A DNA stretch of 64,000 nucleotides from Epithemia pelagica (lineage: Eukaryota; Bacillariophyta; Bacillariophyceae; Surirellales; Surirellaceae): NCBI GenBank assembly GCA_946965045.2, contig OX337229.1, positions 2,418,001-2,482,000 of the forward strand. Reading direction: 5' to 3'. Below are positions 1 to 9,048 of the stretch, piece after piece. The notes beneath the pieces are model-generated. The model was not told the DNA's origin. It made no database searches and saw only the letters and a program-made list of their open reading frames with translations. Position 1 is the stretch's first letter. Each line of letters opens with the position of its first letter. The translations under genes were made by a program, and so were the position numbers.

Positions 1-2
1 CA

Positions 3-911
3 GCCGCCATACACCTCAACCTGGTCGTCCGCCACAAGGCAAACCACCAGGAAGAAGCGGCTCTCCCACGTATCACAGAAAACGCCCTGAAACAACACTT
101 CAACCAAGTCTTCCAACACCATGAACCGCGCGAGTACCCCATGTGGCTACAGGTCCACCGCGTAGAGTTCATCGAAACAAAACAACCAGCCCGACCGAAA
201 GGAAACAACGAAAAAGGACAACGCGGCCATAGTTCATCCTTCCACCTCACCCTGCGTCTGGCACCAGCAAACGACGCCTTTGATATGGAAAACTACATCG
301 AACAAGCCCTACGCTTCGCCACACAAATGTGGCACAAACACCACCGCGACGATTTTCGCAACGATGAACACGGTGCACAATGGATCCTACGCCATGGGGC
401 ACAACAGTCAAACCCGACACTCAACCCCCGCTTCAAGGAGTTAGACGTCTACATCCCTGCATGCAACAACCGAAACTCAACGACGCAAGGAATTATCGCA
501 GGAATTCCTGCACTCGCGGTCAAACACCGCCGCGGATACCTCGACATCGCCACCACCATCCATGATCACCTTTTCGGCCACCTCCCCAGCCAATTTCAAA
601 TGTTCGATGATTTCAGCCAACATTTCGGTTGCAGAGACGGCACCTTCAGCGGAGACATGCGCAACAAACAACGAGGCCAGGTGCCAGTCATCTACTTCTC
701 CGCGTCTTCGAGACACAACTTTGAATTATTCCTCCGCGCCTACAACGCCTTCCACCAGGCCGCCAAGGGAAACGAAATCACTTGGCGCGAAAACGCCCTA
801 CAAGTGCTTCCCATCCCGAAGAACCAACAAACCAGAACCACCACTCTCGAGGCTCTAAAGGACCTTGACCAACATTTCGGAGCAGCGTCAGAATTCGCCT
901 TCACCCACTGA
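3..911 (+). CDS. Retrotransposon ORF1, 5'-truncated part
   Basis: The frame is open from base 3 at the window edge to a TGA at 909-911, giving at least 302 residues. The first ATG (141) is internal, because 46 sense codons precede it, so the true start lies upstream of the window. I recognise no domain; the protein is rich in His, Asn and Gln. It is probably the nucleic-acid-binding ORF1 product of the element. The next reading frame (912-1320) looks like a continuation in a different frame, so this stop may be the result of an indel near 905-916 rather than the natural end of ORF1. Confidence 0.6.
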   Translation, partial: AAIHLNLVVRHKANHQEEAALPRITENALKQHFNQVFQHHEPREYPMWLQVHRVEFIETKQPARPKGNNEKGQRGHSSSFHLTLRLAPANDAFDMENYIEQALRFATQMWHKHHRDDFRNDEHGAQWILRHGAQQSNPTLNPRFKELDVYIPACNNRNSTTQGIIAGIPALAVKHRRGYLDIATTIHDHLFGHLPSQFQMFDDFSQHFGCRDGTFSGDMRNKQRGQVPVIYFSASSRHNFELFLRAYNAFHQAAKGNEITWRENALQVLPIPKNQQTRTTTLEALKDLDQHFGAASEFAFTH

Positions 912-1320
912 ACGATTTGGCCACAGAAGAAGAATGGGACCAACTCACCGAGATCCCACACTACCAGGCCGCATATCCCGAATTTTGCCACCACGACCCG
1001 GAGCCAGTCGCATACTACCTGCATCTGCTCCGCACACCTGACACCCACCATCTCAATGCAACAACCATAAGGAACTATCCGGGGTTTCCATCGAACATCC
1101 TTCGCCCCACCATGGCGGCAGCAGCCGCAGCACCACCAGCCCCAGGCCAAGAACACAACAACTACGAACAACACCAACAGGCCACACACACTTCGCGACT
1201 ACTCGATCTCACCCGCCGGATCACCCAACGAAACCAGAACAACGGAGACAGCGGCGGCAGCACCACAACAACAACAACACCCACACGACCAAGAGCCACC
1301 CCACCAACAACAACTCCCCC
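912..1320 (+). CDS. ORF1 continuation, frame 2 segment
   Basis: The frame is open from 869 and carries no ATG near its start (the first candidate is TTG at 917). The stretch from 917 has mixed, protein-like composition (EEEWDQLTEIPHYQAAYPEF and following) up to about 1310, then becomes Thr-rich low complexity as far as 1444. Around the run of Cs at 1316-1325 the protein-like signal moves to frame 1. I read this as the middle part of ORF1 in a copy with one-base indels. A programmed frameshift cannot be excluded. Confidence 0.45.
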
Positions 1321-1959
1321 CCCCCGAGAAAAAGAGCAGCACCGTCCAACGACACACCAGAAAACAACGACCACGAAAACAACAGCGACCCTTACGAAGA
1401 CAACTCCAACTGGACGACGGTTGCTGAAACCGCCGCCCGCCTGATCAACACCAGACACAACCAAGAAGAATACGAGGTCACAGCAGACAGCCAAAACACC
1501 TGCTCCACCTTATCGTCCACAAACAGATACTCCATCTTGGGAGAACGCCCGGAGGACTCTTACAACGAAGAGACCGACCGATACCACGGGGGAAATCCTA
1601 ACGACGTAGAGATGGACGAGGAAGAACTCGACGAATGGGACAACATGTCCGACTCGAACCGTTCCCACCCTCTCCTCCAACCAGACAACGACAACCCCGC
1701 CAACAATCCATCACAGAACACTTCAGAAGAACTCCACCAGATAACTGCCTTCGTGCACCACCACAACAGCTCCCAACTCCCCGCGCTCGAGGAGTACATT
1801 GAGAAAATACAGTCCTTTTCGACGGACACCGACGCGCAAGACGTCTGGGAATTCGCGGAGCGGCTCGTGAAACAGAAACGGCCGCCCAATTCCCACGTCG
1901 CCGGCACCCGCACCGGCCATGTGGGCCCGCATGAACCACAGGGCCAAGGGGCCAAATGA
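1321..1959 (+). CDS. ORF1 C-terminal part, frame 1 segment
   Basis: Frame 1 is open from 1042, but only after the C-run near 1320 does it look like protein: an acidic, Asn/Asp/Glu-rich chain with few repeats. It ends at TGA 1957-1959, which overlaps the ATG of ORF2 (1956-1958) in the four bases ATGA. Such overlaps permit termination-reinitiation in other two-ORF non-LTR elements. The ORF2 overlap suggests this is the true end of ORF1. The gene product is not recognised. Confidence 0.5.
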   Translation, partial: PPRKRAAPSNDTPENNDHENNSDPYEDNSNWTTVAETAARLINTRHNQEEYEVTADSQNTCSTLSSTNRYSILGERPEDSYNEETDRYHGGNPNDVEMDEEELDEWDNMSDSNRSHPLLQPDNDNPANNPSQNTSEELHQITAFVHHHNSSQLPALEEYIEKIQSFSTDTDAQDVWEFAERLVKQKRPPNSHVAGTRTGHVGPHEPQGQGAK

Positions 1960-4900
1960 GTACCTCAACCAAACCAATCAGACGCTGTCCAGTCCCCCAC
2001 TGCGACTGGAAGCCCACTCCCAACCCCAACCAAAAAAACACTCAAAAAGACACCGTACTCCAACTAAAACAACACCTGATACACTCACACAACGACACAC
2101 CCATCACAGAACACATGGACGAAGACTTCTGCCAACGACACGGCATGCATGTGTGCTTGCAGTGCAACAAGCCAAGCACTATCTACACGTCGCAAGGACA
2201 CCTCAAGAATCACCAAGACAATAAACATACTAGGACAATCACCAACTTACAACTAGTTCTCAACACGTACAGACACGCCGATGACAACACCAAGGCCAAC
2301 TGGAAAACATCCATCGAGTTCCTCCACGGGCTCAACATCACCCCACCGCCCATCCGGAGAACAATGTGGCACAAACTTAAACAGCCTTCGAGAAAAGAAT
2401 ACTTCGTCGCCTACAACAACATCGTCAACTGGATTTTGGACGCCACCCCGCCACTCCGGGAAGACGAAAAAAGAGACACAAGACCACACCCAGGACAAAC
2501 CGACGCCACCCCTTTTTGGAAGTTGATATTGCTTCTCGAGCCACTCCTGCTCGCACCCACGTCCACCACCGGCCACAAGAGACCATCAGACGCACTGAGG
2601 GCGCGCCACCAGATGATCAAAGAAGGAAAGATCCGGGAACTTTTCGACACCATCTGGAACTCCAATCAAGACTCCACCCAAAACAGCTACCAAACAACAA
2701 CAACCAACAACAACAACAACCAAACAACGATCAGCGACAACTTCCAGACACCAACCCCGATCCCACAAGGTAGAGTGGCAGCGGCACAACGAGCAGCGGA
2801 CGTGGGCAACTATTCCACCGCTTTCAACCGCCTCACCACCAACATGCCGACAGCAACACTGACTCCACAGAGAATCGAAAAAATCCGTAAAGACCTCTTC
2901 CCCCCGAGACGAGACCCTCCACCCGCGACTAGGCACCACGGCCACCTCCACCATCCCCCACCCCCGCGCCAGTTCCTGCAAATCGACAGCGGGCAGTTCG
3001 AGCTGGCCCTCAGACAAATGAAGACGGGAACAGCCTCCGGCCCTTTCGCGTCCTGCACCGATGCAATTGTCTCCATGGCCTTACACCGAACAACACGTGC
3101 GCCCAATTCCACCAGGCCGTACTTCCACAATCTCCAACAACTCCTCCAACTCTTGGTCACGGCACAGCTCCCCCCGGCCGTCCACTCCATCCTCGGTAGC
3201 AACTATTTTCTGGCCCTTCACAAGGACCCAAACAATCTGGAACGCCTCAGACCCATCGGAATCGGGACGGCACTACGACGACTCACTGCCAAAGTTGCTC
3301 TCGTCCACGTCTCCGAAACTGTTCGCCCACTGCTAGTCGCTGGCGGACAATACGGCATACAAGTTCAAGGCGGAATTGACTTTGTCGCCCACACAACGAC
3401 GGCCGCAGTCCACAAGTACATCGTGGAACCGCAAACACCAACGCGAGCGCTCCTCCTCTTGGACCTCCACAATATGTTCAACAACACCTCTCGGACGGAG
3501 GCACGAAAGATCCTCCTCAGCCACGATGCCACCGCACCCCTCATCCCTCTCTTCGACATGTTGACACAAGCCGCAACCCCTTCGTGGTACTTCAACGAAA
3601 ACCACTCCTCCGACAAACTAATGCAAACAGAAGGCTTCCCCCAGGGCTGCCCCCTCAGCCCCCTCTTCTCCTGTCTGGTCCTGGAAGCCCTTACCACCAA
3701 AATCAACAACGAACAAAGACTCCGCGCGGCAGCAAGACTCAGGTCGGGCAACACACATGACGACGGCAAGGGAGGCCAGGCCCACACGGCCTCCATCATG
3801 GACGATACGTCCATTTGCCTCCCCCACGAAGACCTCCCCTGGTTCCTCCAACGATTCGAAGAACTCGGGCGGCCTTTGGGGGTGGACCTCAATAAACAAA
3901 AAACACTCATCCTTACCACAACAACGGGTATCTCCCCAACCAACTCCCTCCCCATTGAAAACAAACAATGCCTGAGACAAGCCCTCACCATGTTAGATCC
4001 ACAACACCCGGACCACCGAGAAATCACCGGCGGGACGCGTTTCTTAGGACAACCAATCGGGTCCCAGGACTTCGCACGCCAGTTCATCACTCTTAGACTC
4101 AAAACCATGGCGGCCAAGATGGAACTCCTTGCGCACCTTCCTGACCTCCAGACTCGCAGCCACCTCTTCCGCTACTCGGTGGTGCCCTCCATTCTGCATC
4201 TCCTTCCCGCCGACCTCGTCATCGCCCACCCGGCTCCACAAGCCACCACCACCAACTGGGACAGCCCCACGACCAAGACAACACAACTCCTCGTCACCAA
4301 ATTTCTGGCCATGCTCACGGCCCTTCCAACGACCGACATCACTGCAACTGCCATCTTAATCGCCACACTGCCAAACCGATTGGGCGGGCTGGGCTATAAC
4401 AGTGCCTCGGCCGCCGCGAGACCGTCTCTCATCACCCAGACAGCCCGAACCATCAAAATCGCTGCCTCCACGGAAACACCAGTCCCTGCCCCCCACAAAC
4501 TGTTCTGGTCCGACTGGGAACACAGCGAACTCCCCTGGATTGTCGCATACCGCCGTTCCCTGGCCCTGTTCGCCAATGAATTCGCCCCCGACGCCATCAG
4601 CAATCCAACACGATTTGACCACACCACCCATAGACACCTCCTCCACCACACCTTCGTGGAGCACACCGTCCCGGCCTTGATCGAGGCCACACCAGCTGAC
4701 ATGCGCCCGTCTCTTCCTTCGGCCCTGTCCCCTCTCACGAGCCTGGCGTTGCACCTCCCCAGAACTGCCGAAGCCTTCCGCCTCGACAACGCCACTTTCG
4801 CTACCGCTATCAAGCGCAAACTCCGCCTCCCAGTCTTGCCCGCCTCCTTCCGCCGCCGACGTTGCCATTGCCCTGCCTCGCCGATGTTGGATCCCGAAGG

Positions 4901-5816
4901 CGACCATTTCTTTTCATGCACAGCAGCCAACAAAACCGCCCTCTCCAACACCATCCGAGACGTTGTTTTTGATGTGCTGCAACATGTGGCCCCCCAAGCA
5001 GGCCTCGTCGACGACCACCGGGACGTCCACATCGAACCCCCAGGTCTCGCGCCCCAACATTCACGCAACATCAGACCCGCCGACGTTGGTTTATTGTTGC
5101 GTCAACCCCACAAGAACGAGCCGTTCCACTACGTAGCTCTAGATGTCACCATCCCCCCTCCTCCGACAAGAACGCCAATTCCCGACCCGGCCGACCATAC
5201 CGCCCTTGCCTCTGCTGCTTCGAGGCCGCATCAGGAATCCGCGCGCTCCAAGTTCTGCAGAGACGATGACACTGCCGTGCACCTCCTCCGCAACGGCATC
5301 TACCTTCTCCCGTTCACCATCGATCATTTGGGCTCCCTGGGATCATTTGCACACTCTTTCTTGTTCCACCAGGATGACCTCCCGCATCCATTCTCATCAG
5401 CGGTCCCTCCCGTCTGGAACGATGGCCACTTTGGACGCCATCCATCACGATCCAAAACACATCCTGCCTCTTTCGCTCTCTACGAAAACCTCAAAGACCT
5501 CCCACGCAATCTTGCCGCAAAAGCCACAGCCAGAACCCCGGGCTTCTCTTTCCCAGAGGCATTTATCAACTCACTCGGACATTTTGCAAAAGCTTCGCTC
5601 TCTCATGCGATCGTCTCCTCCTTGGCAACACACTTGAACAAACAAATCGCGACATTACGTGCAACAGAATATAACAGCCGAATCCAAAAAACTCAGCGTG
5701 CCCGATTGGAACGAATGGGTTTCGCCCCACAACAAAACCTATACACTCCCTTCACGTTAGCACAATTCTTCCCTTCTCACCACCAACCCCACCTGCTCTG
5801 CGGTACGGCCGCTTAG
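1956..5816 (+). CDS. Non-LTR ORF2: zinc fingers, reverse transcriptase, RLE
   Basis: The 1286-residue polyprotein should carry out target-primed reverse transcription. Residues about 10-95 hold two C2H2-type fingers (CPVPHC...HLIHSH and CLQC...HLKNHQDNKH). The reverse transcriptase spans about 370-720: LRPIGIG, motif A with LLLDLHNMFNN near 500, motif B GFPQGCPLSPLFS near 558, and motif C MDD near 614 in place of the common xADD. A C-x-C-x11-H-x4-C knuckle lies near 967-987. The RLE core follows: RPADVG near 1038 and ALDVTI near 1061, matching the PD...D pattern of R2-type endonucleases. The start ATG overlaps the ORF1 stop. The ORF has no internal stop, so the element could be active if ORF1 is dispensable or repaired by recoding. 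Confidence 0.92.
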   Translation: MSTSTKPIRRCPVPHCDWKPTPNPNQKNTQKDTVLQLKQHLIHSHNDTPITEHMDEDFCQRHGMHVCLQCNKPSTIYTSQGHLKNHQDNKHTRTITNLQLVLNTYRHADDNTKANWKTSIEFLHGLNITPPPIRRTMWHKLKQPSRKEYFVAYNNIVNWILDATPPLREDEKRDTRPHPGQTDATPFWKLILLLEPLLLAPTSTTGHKRPSDALRARHQMIKEGKIRELFDTIWNSNQDSTQNSYQTTTTNNNNNQTTISDNFQTPTPIPQGRVAAAQRAADVGNYSTAFNRLTTNMPTATLTPQRIEKIRKDLFPPRRDPPPATRHHGHLHHPPPPRQFLQIDSGQFELALRQMKTGTASGPFASCTDAIVSMALHRTTRAPNSTRPYFHNLQQLLQLLVTAQLPPAVHSILGSNYFLALHKDPNNLERLRPIGIGTALRRLTAKVALVHVSETVRPLLVAGGQYGIQVQGGIDFVAHTTTAAVHKYIVEPQTPTRALLLLDLHNMFNNTSRTEARKILLSHDATAPLIPLFDMLTQAATPSWYFNENHSSDKLMQTEGFPQGCPLSPLFSCLVLEALTTKINNEQRLRAAARLRSGNTHDDGKGGQAHTASIMDDTSICLPHEDLPWFLQRFEELGRPLGVDLNKQKTLILTTTTGISPTNSLPIENKQCLRQALTMLDPQHPDHREITGGTRFLGQPIGSQDFARQFITLRLKTMAAKMELLAHLPDLQTRSHLFRYSVVPSILHLLPADLVIAHPAPQATTTNWDSPTTKTTQLLVTKFLAMLTALPTTDITATAILIATLPNRLGGLGYNSASAAARPSLITQTARTIKIAASTETPVPAPHKLFWSDWEHSELPWIVAYRRSLALFANEFAPDAISNPTRFDHTTHRHLLHHTFVEHTVPALIEATPADMRPSLPSALSPLTSLALHLPRTAEAFRLDNATFATAIKRKLRLPVLPASFRRRRCHCPASPMLDPEGDHFFSCTAANKTALSNTIRDVVFDVLQHVAPQAGLVDDHRDVHIEPPGLAPQHSRNIRPADVGLLLRQPHKNEPFHYVALDVTIPPPPTRTPIPDPADHTALASAASRPHQESARSKFCRDDDTAVHLLRNGIYLLPFTIDHLGSLGSFAHSFLFHQDDLPHPFSSAVPPVWNDGHFGRHPSRSKTHPASFALYENLKDLPRNLAAKATARTPGFSFPEAFINSLGHFAKASLSHAIVSSLATHLNKQIATLRATEYNSRIQKTQRARLERMGFAPQQNLYTPFTLAQFFPSHHQPHLLCGTAA

Positions 5817-5847
5817 CAACACCGAAAGTATTCTAGACCACTAAAAT

Positions 5848-5864
5848 AAAAAAAAAAAAAAAAA
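5848..5864 (+). repeat. 3' poly(A) of the retrotransposon
   Basis: Seventeen consecutive A preceded by AATAAA (5845-5850), 31 bases after the ORF2 stop. It marks the 3' junction of the element; host DNA is taken to begin at 5865. Confidence 0.85.
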
Positions 5865-6298
5865 CTGCATGATCGGACCATGCCTCGTCAAGACGACGAC
5901 CACCATAACAAGCAAAAGAACGCGAAGATGAACAGGAAAATGAAGCACTACTTCATAATTGGTTGACATTACTTCATTCTGTTCCGATGCGATATATCAT
6001 TACTAGATGTTGGACAGCAGCATTGTCAAGGAACGAAGCAATCACCATACAACCCCAAACAGTCTCAGTAAACAGAGCAGTCACTTTTCCTCACTCGTTG
6101 GTTGCGTCAGATGTAGGCAACGCTCACCGGGAGTTGGTTGCAAGAGGAGACAACTACTTTCAAATCCAACCAGACTTTGTTGCCACGGGACACGGGCCAG
6201 TGCATAGGTTGCCAAGCCTCACGAGAGAAGACTTTTGATTCTGAGAGATACTTATGCCACTGGGACGTGTGCCTAGCCCCACAGGCACTGTTTTTCTC
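5865..6298. other. Spacer between retrotransposon and channel gene
   Basis: Short open frames here are not supported by any family resemblance. The stretch probably holds the 3' UTR of the channel gene on the minus strand and the pre-insertion target sequence. Confidence 0.5.
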
Positions 6299-8017
6299 TC
6301 AGGTCATGTGGCTACTTGGTTTCTTGCTTCCCAATCCATACAAGGATCGGTATCCAAAGTATCGGGGCAGGATTCGTAACAGACACAAATCACCAAACAA
6401 CTCCACGACACTCAAAAGCGAAATACCCAAAAAGAGTCCCATGGACCCACCAACAGCCGCCAGCAATTGGGCAAAGCTCATTTCTTTGGATTCCGTTAGT
6501 TTTTCGAATTGAATCTTGTCGTAATTCACTTGAATCCAAACCAAGTTATCCTTAATGTATTGCTGCGTAAAGGTTGGTTGGGGCAATTGCCGTTCCAATT
6601 GTGCCAAGAGAGCGTTGCTCAAGGTCATTTGGGAGACGGACATGTCGTAGATTGTTTCGGAACAGGGTGGCAAAGAACAATCGCCACCAATTATTGTACT
6701 CCTTCTATTCTTGTCATCACCATTCGTCTTCTTCACATCCCGATAGGGAACACCACAATGATCTAAAATGGCCGTTTCGTTCCATAATTTTTCTTGTCGA
6801 CACTTGTCCAATTCATCCTGTCGACAAAAAGGCAAGTTTCCAGCGGTGGTAGGATCTCCCCACGTTTTGCATCCACATGCGTGGCGTTGTGCGGCATGCC
6901 AACACTGCGTACGGCATTTGGCCTGGGTATACGCAGGTGCCTCGGAGAAACAACGGGCCCAGGGTGCCTGTCGTTCTCGTTCAACGAGGGTGGGATGAAT
7001 TCGAATCAAGGTATTGTGCCCCGGGGAGGCCGTCACATAGGGAACTTGATCCGATAGCAGTGTCCCTGGGCTTTGAATAAAGACCAACATACCTGCCACT
7101 TCGGAAATGGCAGTCGTAGTCTCACTATTGTTGTTGGGAACTTGGAAAAAGTCGTCTTGATACAATAAACCAATGACCTGCAATCCAGCCGCCATGCCCG
7201 GTCGTACAATGCGAAGGGAGGTATCAAAAGACCAACAACGACCAAAATCAGTCCATCGTTCGGTCCACCTAGAAGTATTGTGGTTTTGTTGTTGATCATG
7301 GTTGGTGTTGCCCACGGAAAGACCATTGAATTCTGGTCCAAAAATTAATTCAGAATAATCCCAACTGGTTTGCTGAAATTCTAAAGTGGTCGTTGGTTCG
7401 TCAATGCCCAAAATGTTGAGTTTCTGTTGCGACAGCGGATTGGTGCTGCACAAGGTCACTTGAGGAAAGGGCAGTGATCGGGGAGTAATGGTTTCAGTGT
7501 CAGTCAGGACCTTGTAGGACCGATATTGCGTAATCAAGGCCTCAAATTGCCAAATCATTAACCCAGCCGATGCACAAGTCAGAGTCAACCATGCCAAACG
7601 TTTCCAAGCCTTCCATGTTTCCCCGTCTGTAACATTGGCTACGCCGTGAATAGAAGTGCCTTGTGCCCATTCATTGACCACCAGCGGCAACCTAGCATCG
7701 TCATCATAGTCATTTTTCAGATTGATTGAATTATTCTCATTGGCAATATCGTCGTCCTTCACTAAATTGTCCCCCTTCTCGTTCAAGAACGACAGGGAAG
7801 ACGACCGTTCCTCTTGGCGTGAGGCAGCGCCATCGAGCTCTTTGTTATCTTGCCTTGATTGTTGTGCTTGTTCTTCTTCGTCTGGTGCCGGACCTTCCAA
7901 AGCAGCTGATGATGAGGAGGCTTGTTCTTGGTTGATAGCAGAAGAACGCTGCACTAGGACCGTCATGGTCGTCAATGCCCTTTTCCGTGTGTTTGCGGAG
8001 ACAGTTTGGCGATACAA
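6299..8017 (-). CDS. DEG/ENaC/ASIC-like cation channel
   Basis: The 572-residue, single-exon product has the layout of degenerin/epithelial sodium channel subunits, which form trimeric, usually Na+-selective and amiloride-sensitive channels. An acidic Ser-rich N-terminal tail (1-110) is followed by the gating motif HG (SIHGVANV, about 122-129), TM1 (139-163), the post-TM1 FPQVTLC motif (184-190), and a Cys-rich extracellular domain. TM2 (about 513-547) carries GLFLGIS in place of the metazoan G-x-S filter segment, followed by the conserved Glu (VVEL). A short cytosolic tail follows. The ATG at 8017 gives the longest product; Met18 is an alternative. The family was long seen as animal-specific, so presence in a diatom-like genome is notable. 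Ligand and ion selectivity cannot be read from the sequence. Confidence 0.85.
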   Translation of the reverse strand: MYRQTVSANTRKRALTTMTVLVQRSSAINQEQASSSSAALEGPAPDEEEQAQQSRQDNKELDGAASRQEERSSSLSFLNEKGDNLVKDDDIANENNSINLKNDYDDDARLPLVVNEWAQGTSIHGVANVTDGETWKAWKRLAWLTLTCASAGLMIWQFEALITQYRSYKVLTDTETITPRSLPFPQVTLCSTNPLSQQKLNILGIDEPTTTLEFQQTSWDYSELIFGPEFNGLSVGNTNHDQQQNHNTSRWTERWTDFGRCWSFDTSLRIVRPGMAAGLQVIGLLYQDDFFQVPNNNSETTTAISEVAGMLVFIQSPGTLLSDQVPYVTASPGHNTLIRIHPTLVERERQAPWARCFSEAPAYTQAKCRTQCWHAAQRHACGCKTWGDPTTAGNLPFCRQDELDKCRQEKLWNETAILDHCGVPYRDVKKTNGDDKNRRSTIIGGDCSLPPCSETIYDMSVSQMTLSNALLAQLERQLPQPTFTQQYIKDNLVWIQVNYDKIQFEKLTESKEMSFAQLLAAVGGSMGLFLGISLLSVVELFGDLCLLRILPRYFGYRSLYGLGSKKPSSHMT

Positions 8018-9048
8018 TAAAAAGCGGCAGCGCCAAGATCGCTCGACTGGTCCTTTGTTTCAAAGCCTACGTGGAGTTCAGTGGAGATGACAGAGCAATA
8101 GCAATGGGCTGGATGCATAGAGACTTCTCACTTCTCACAATAGATTCGCAAGCGACAGCGCCCACACCCCACACCCCACACCCACACGCACAAAGTCACT
8201 TTCTTTCGCTGTTTTGGTTATATTGTACGAGTTCTACTTGGGGGACGACGGAGAGTTCTTTCTGCACGTGTAACTACTTGTAGCCTGCCGCTTCGGTCAC
8301 ATAGGAGGGCTCATTCGAGAGGCTTAAGTAAATATAATTCGACGCGAGGAGAGCGCTCTCCTTCTTCTTGGCCTCTCACTTTCCTGGGACATGTTTTCCG
8401 TTTTCCTCCTTCCTCGATCTGTTGATGATGGTTGTCTCGTTGGCGGGAGAGTACGTGGAGAAGAAGAATACGGCTCTGCAGAATAATGGAAGAGGGATAC
8501 AAGTCAATTATTCTGGACTGGACGGAATGAAAAGATAATGATGATGATAAACGGCCTGAAGACTGCACTTGGCACCACCACGCTGGAACGAACGACGTTG
8601 GACGTTGAGACGCGGCGAAGCCGTGTCTTGGTTTCGTTTCGTTTGGTGCCGTCCAGAGAAATGCAATGACAAACATGAGGATGTGTCTGTTTGTAGAATG
8701 GTTGCTTTCCTCATTGAAGTAATTGGGTTGGAATTGAACACCATTTCGAGGATGATGGGAATTTGATATCGACCACAATTTTTCATCAATTTGCCGAACA
8801 ACAGTATCCGTAAAAGAGAAAGAAAAGTGACCCGTTTGTGTGCATACTCTAAGGTGTTGTGTGTGGCCTGCCTCTATGTACTAGATGGGGATTTTGCCGA
8901 GCACGACACCGGAGGACAGCGAGATGAATACGCTCGAACAGTTTCGCTGAAGTTTTAAGCTCAGCTGTGATTGGTTGTTGATTTCACCGCAAAATCCCTG
9001 TTTACAACCTCAAGAGGAGAGAGTTGCCACATTATTACTTGATTAGCC
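8018..9048. other. Divergent intergenic region
   Basis: About 1 kb between the divergent channel gene and the next plus-strand gene. It has a CA-rich tract at about 8159-8193 (repeats of CCCACA). Open frames on either strand have no family resemblance. It presumably holds both promoters. Confidence 0.5.

Larger units (their letters stand above)
1..5864 (+). mobile_element. Non-LTR retrotransposon, 5' end outside window
   Basis: The element has an upstream ORF1 region, a long ORF2 with N-terminal zinc fingers, reverse transcriptase and a C-terminal restriction-like endonuclease, and a 3' poly(A) of 17 A. No AP endonuclease and no LTR are seen. This domain order is that of the R2/CRE/NeSL group of LINEs, which often insert at specific sites. 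The coding strand is strikingly rich in C and A and poor in G and T, unlike the flanking genes. The 5' end, and so the target-site duplication, lies outside the window. ORF2 is intact over 1286 codons, so the copy is probably young, but ORF1 changes frame twice. Confidence 0.9.

Noticed and set aside
5963-6512. Plus-strand open frames after the retrotransposon
   Set aside because: Short, no family resemblance, and they overlap the channel gene's 3' end on the other strand.
8311-8801. Minus-strand open frames of 97-155 codons upstream of the channel gene
   Set aside because: No motif or splice link to the channel gene, and composition is not protein-like.
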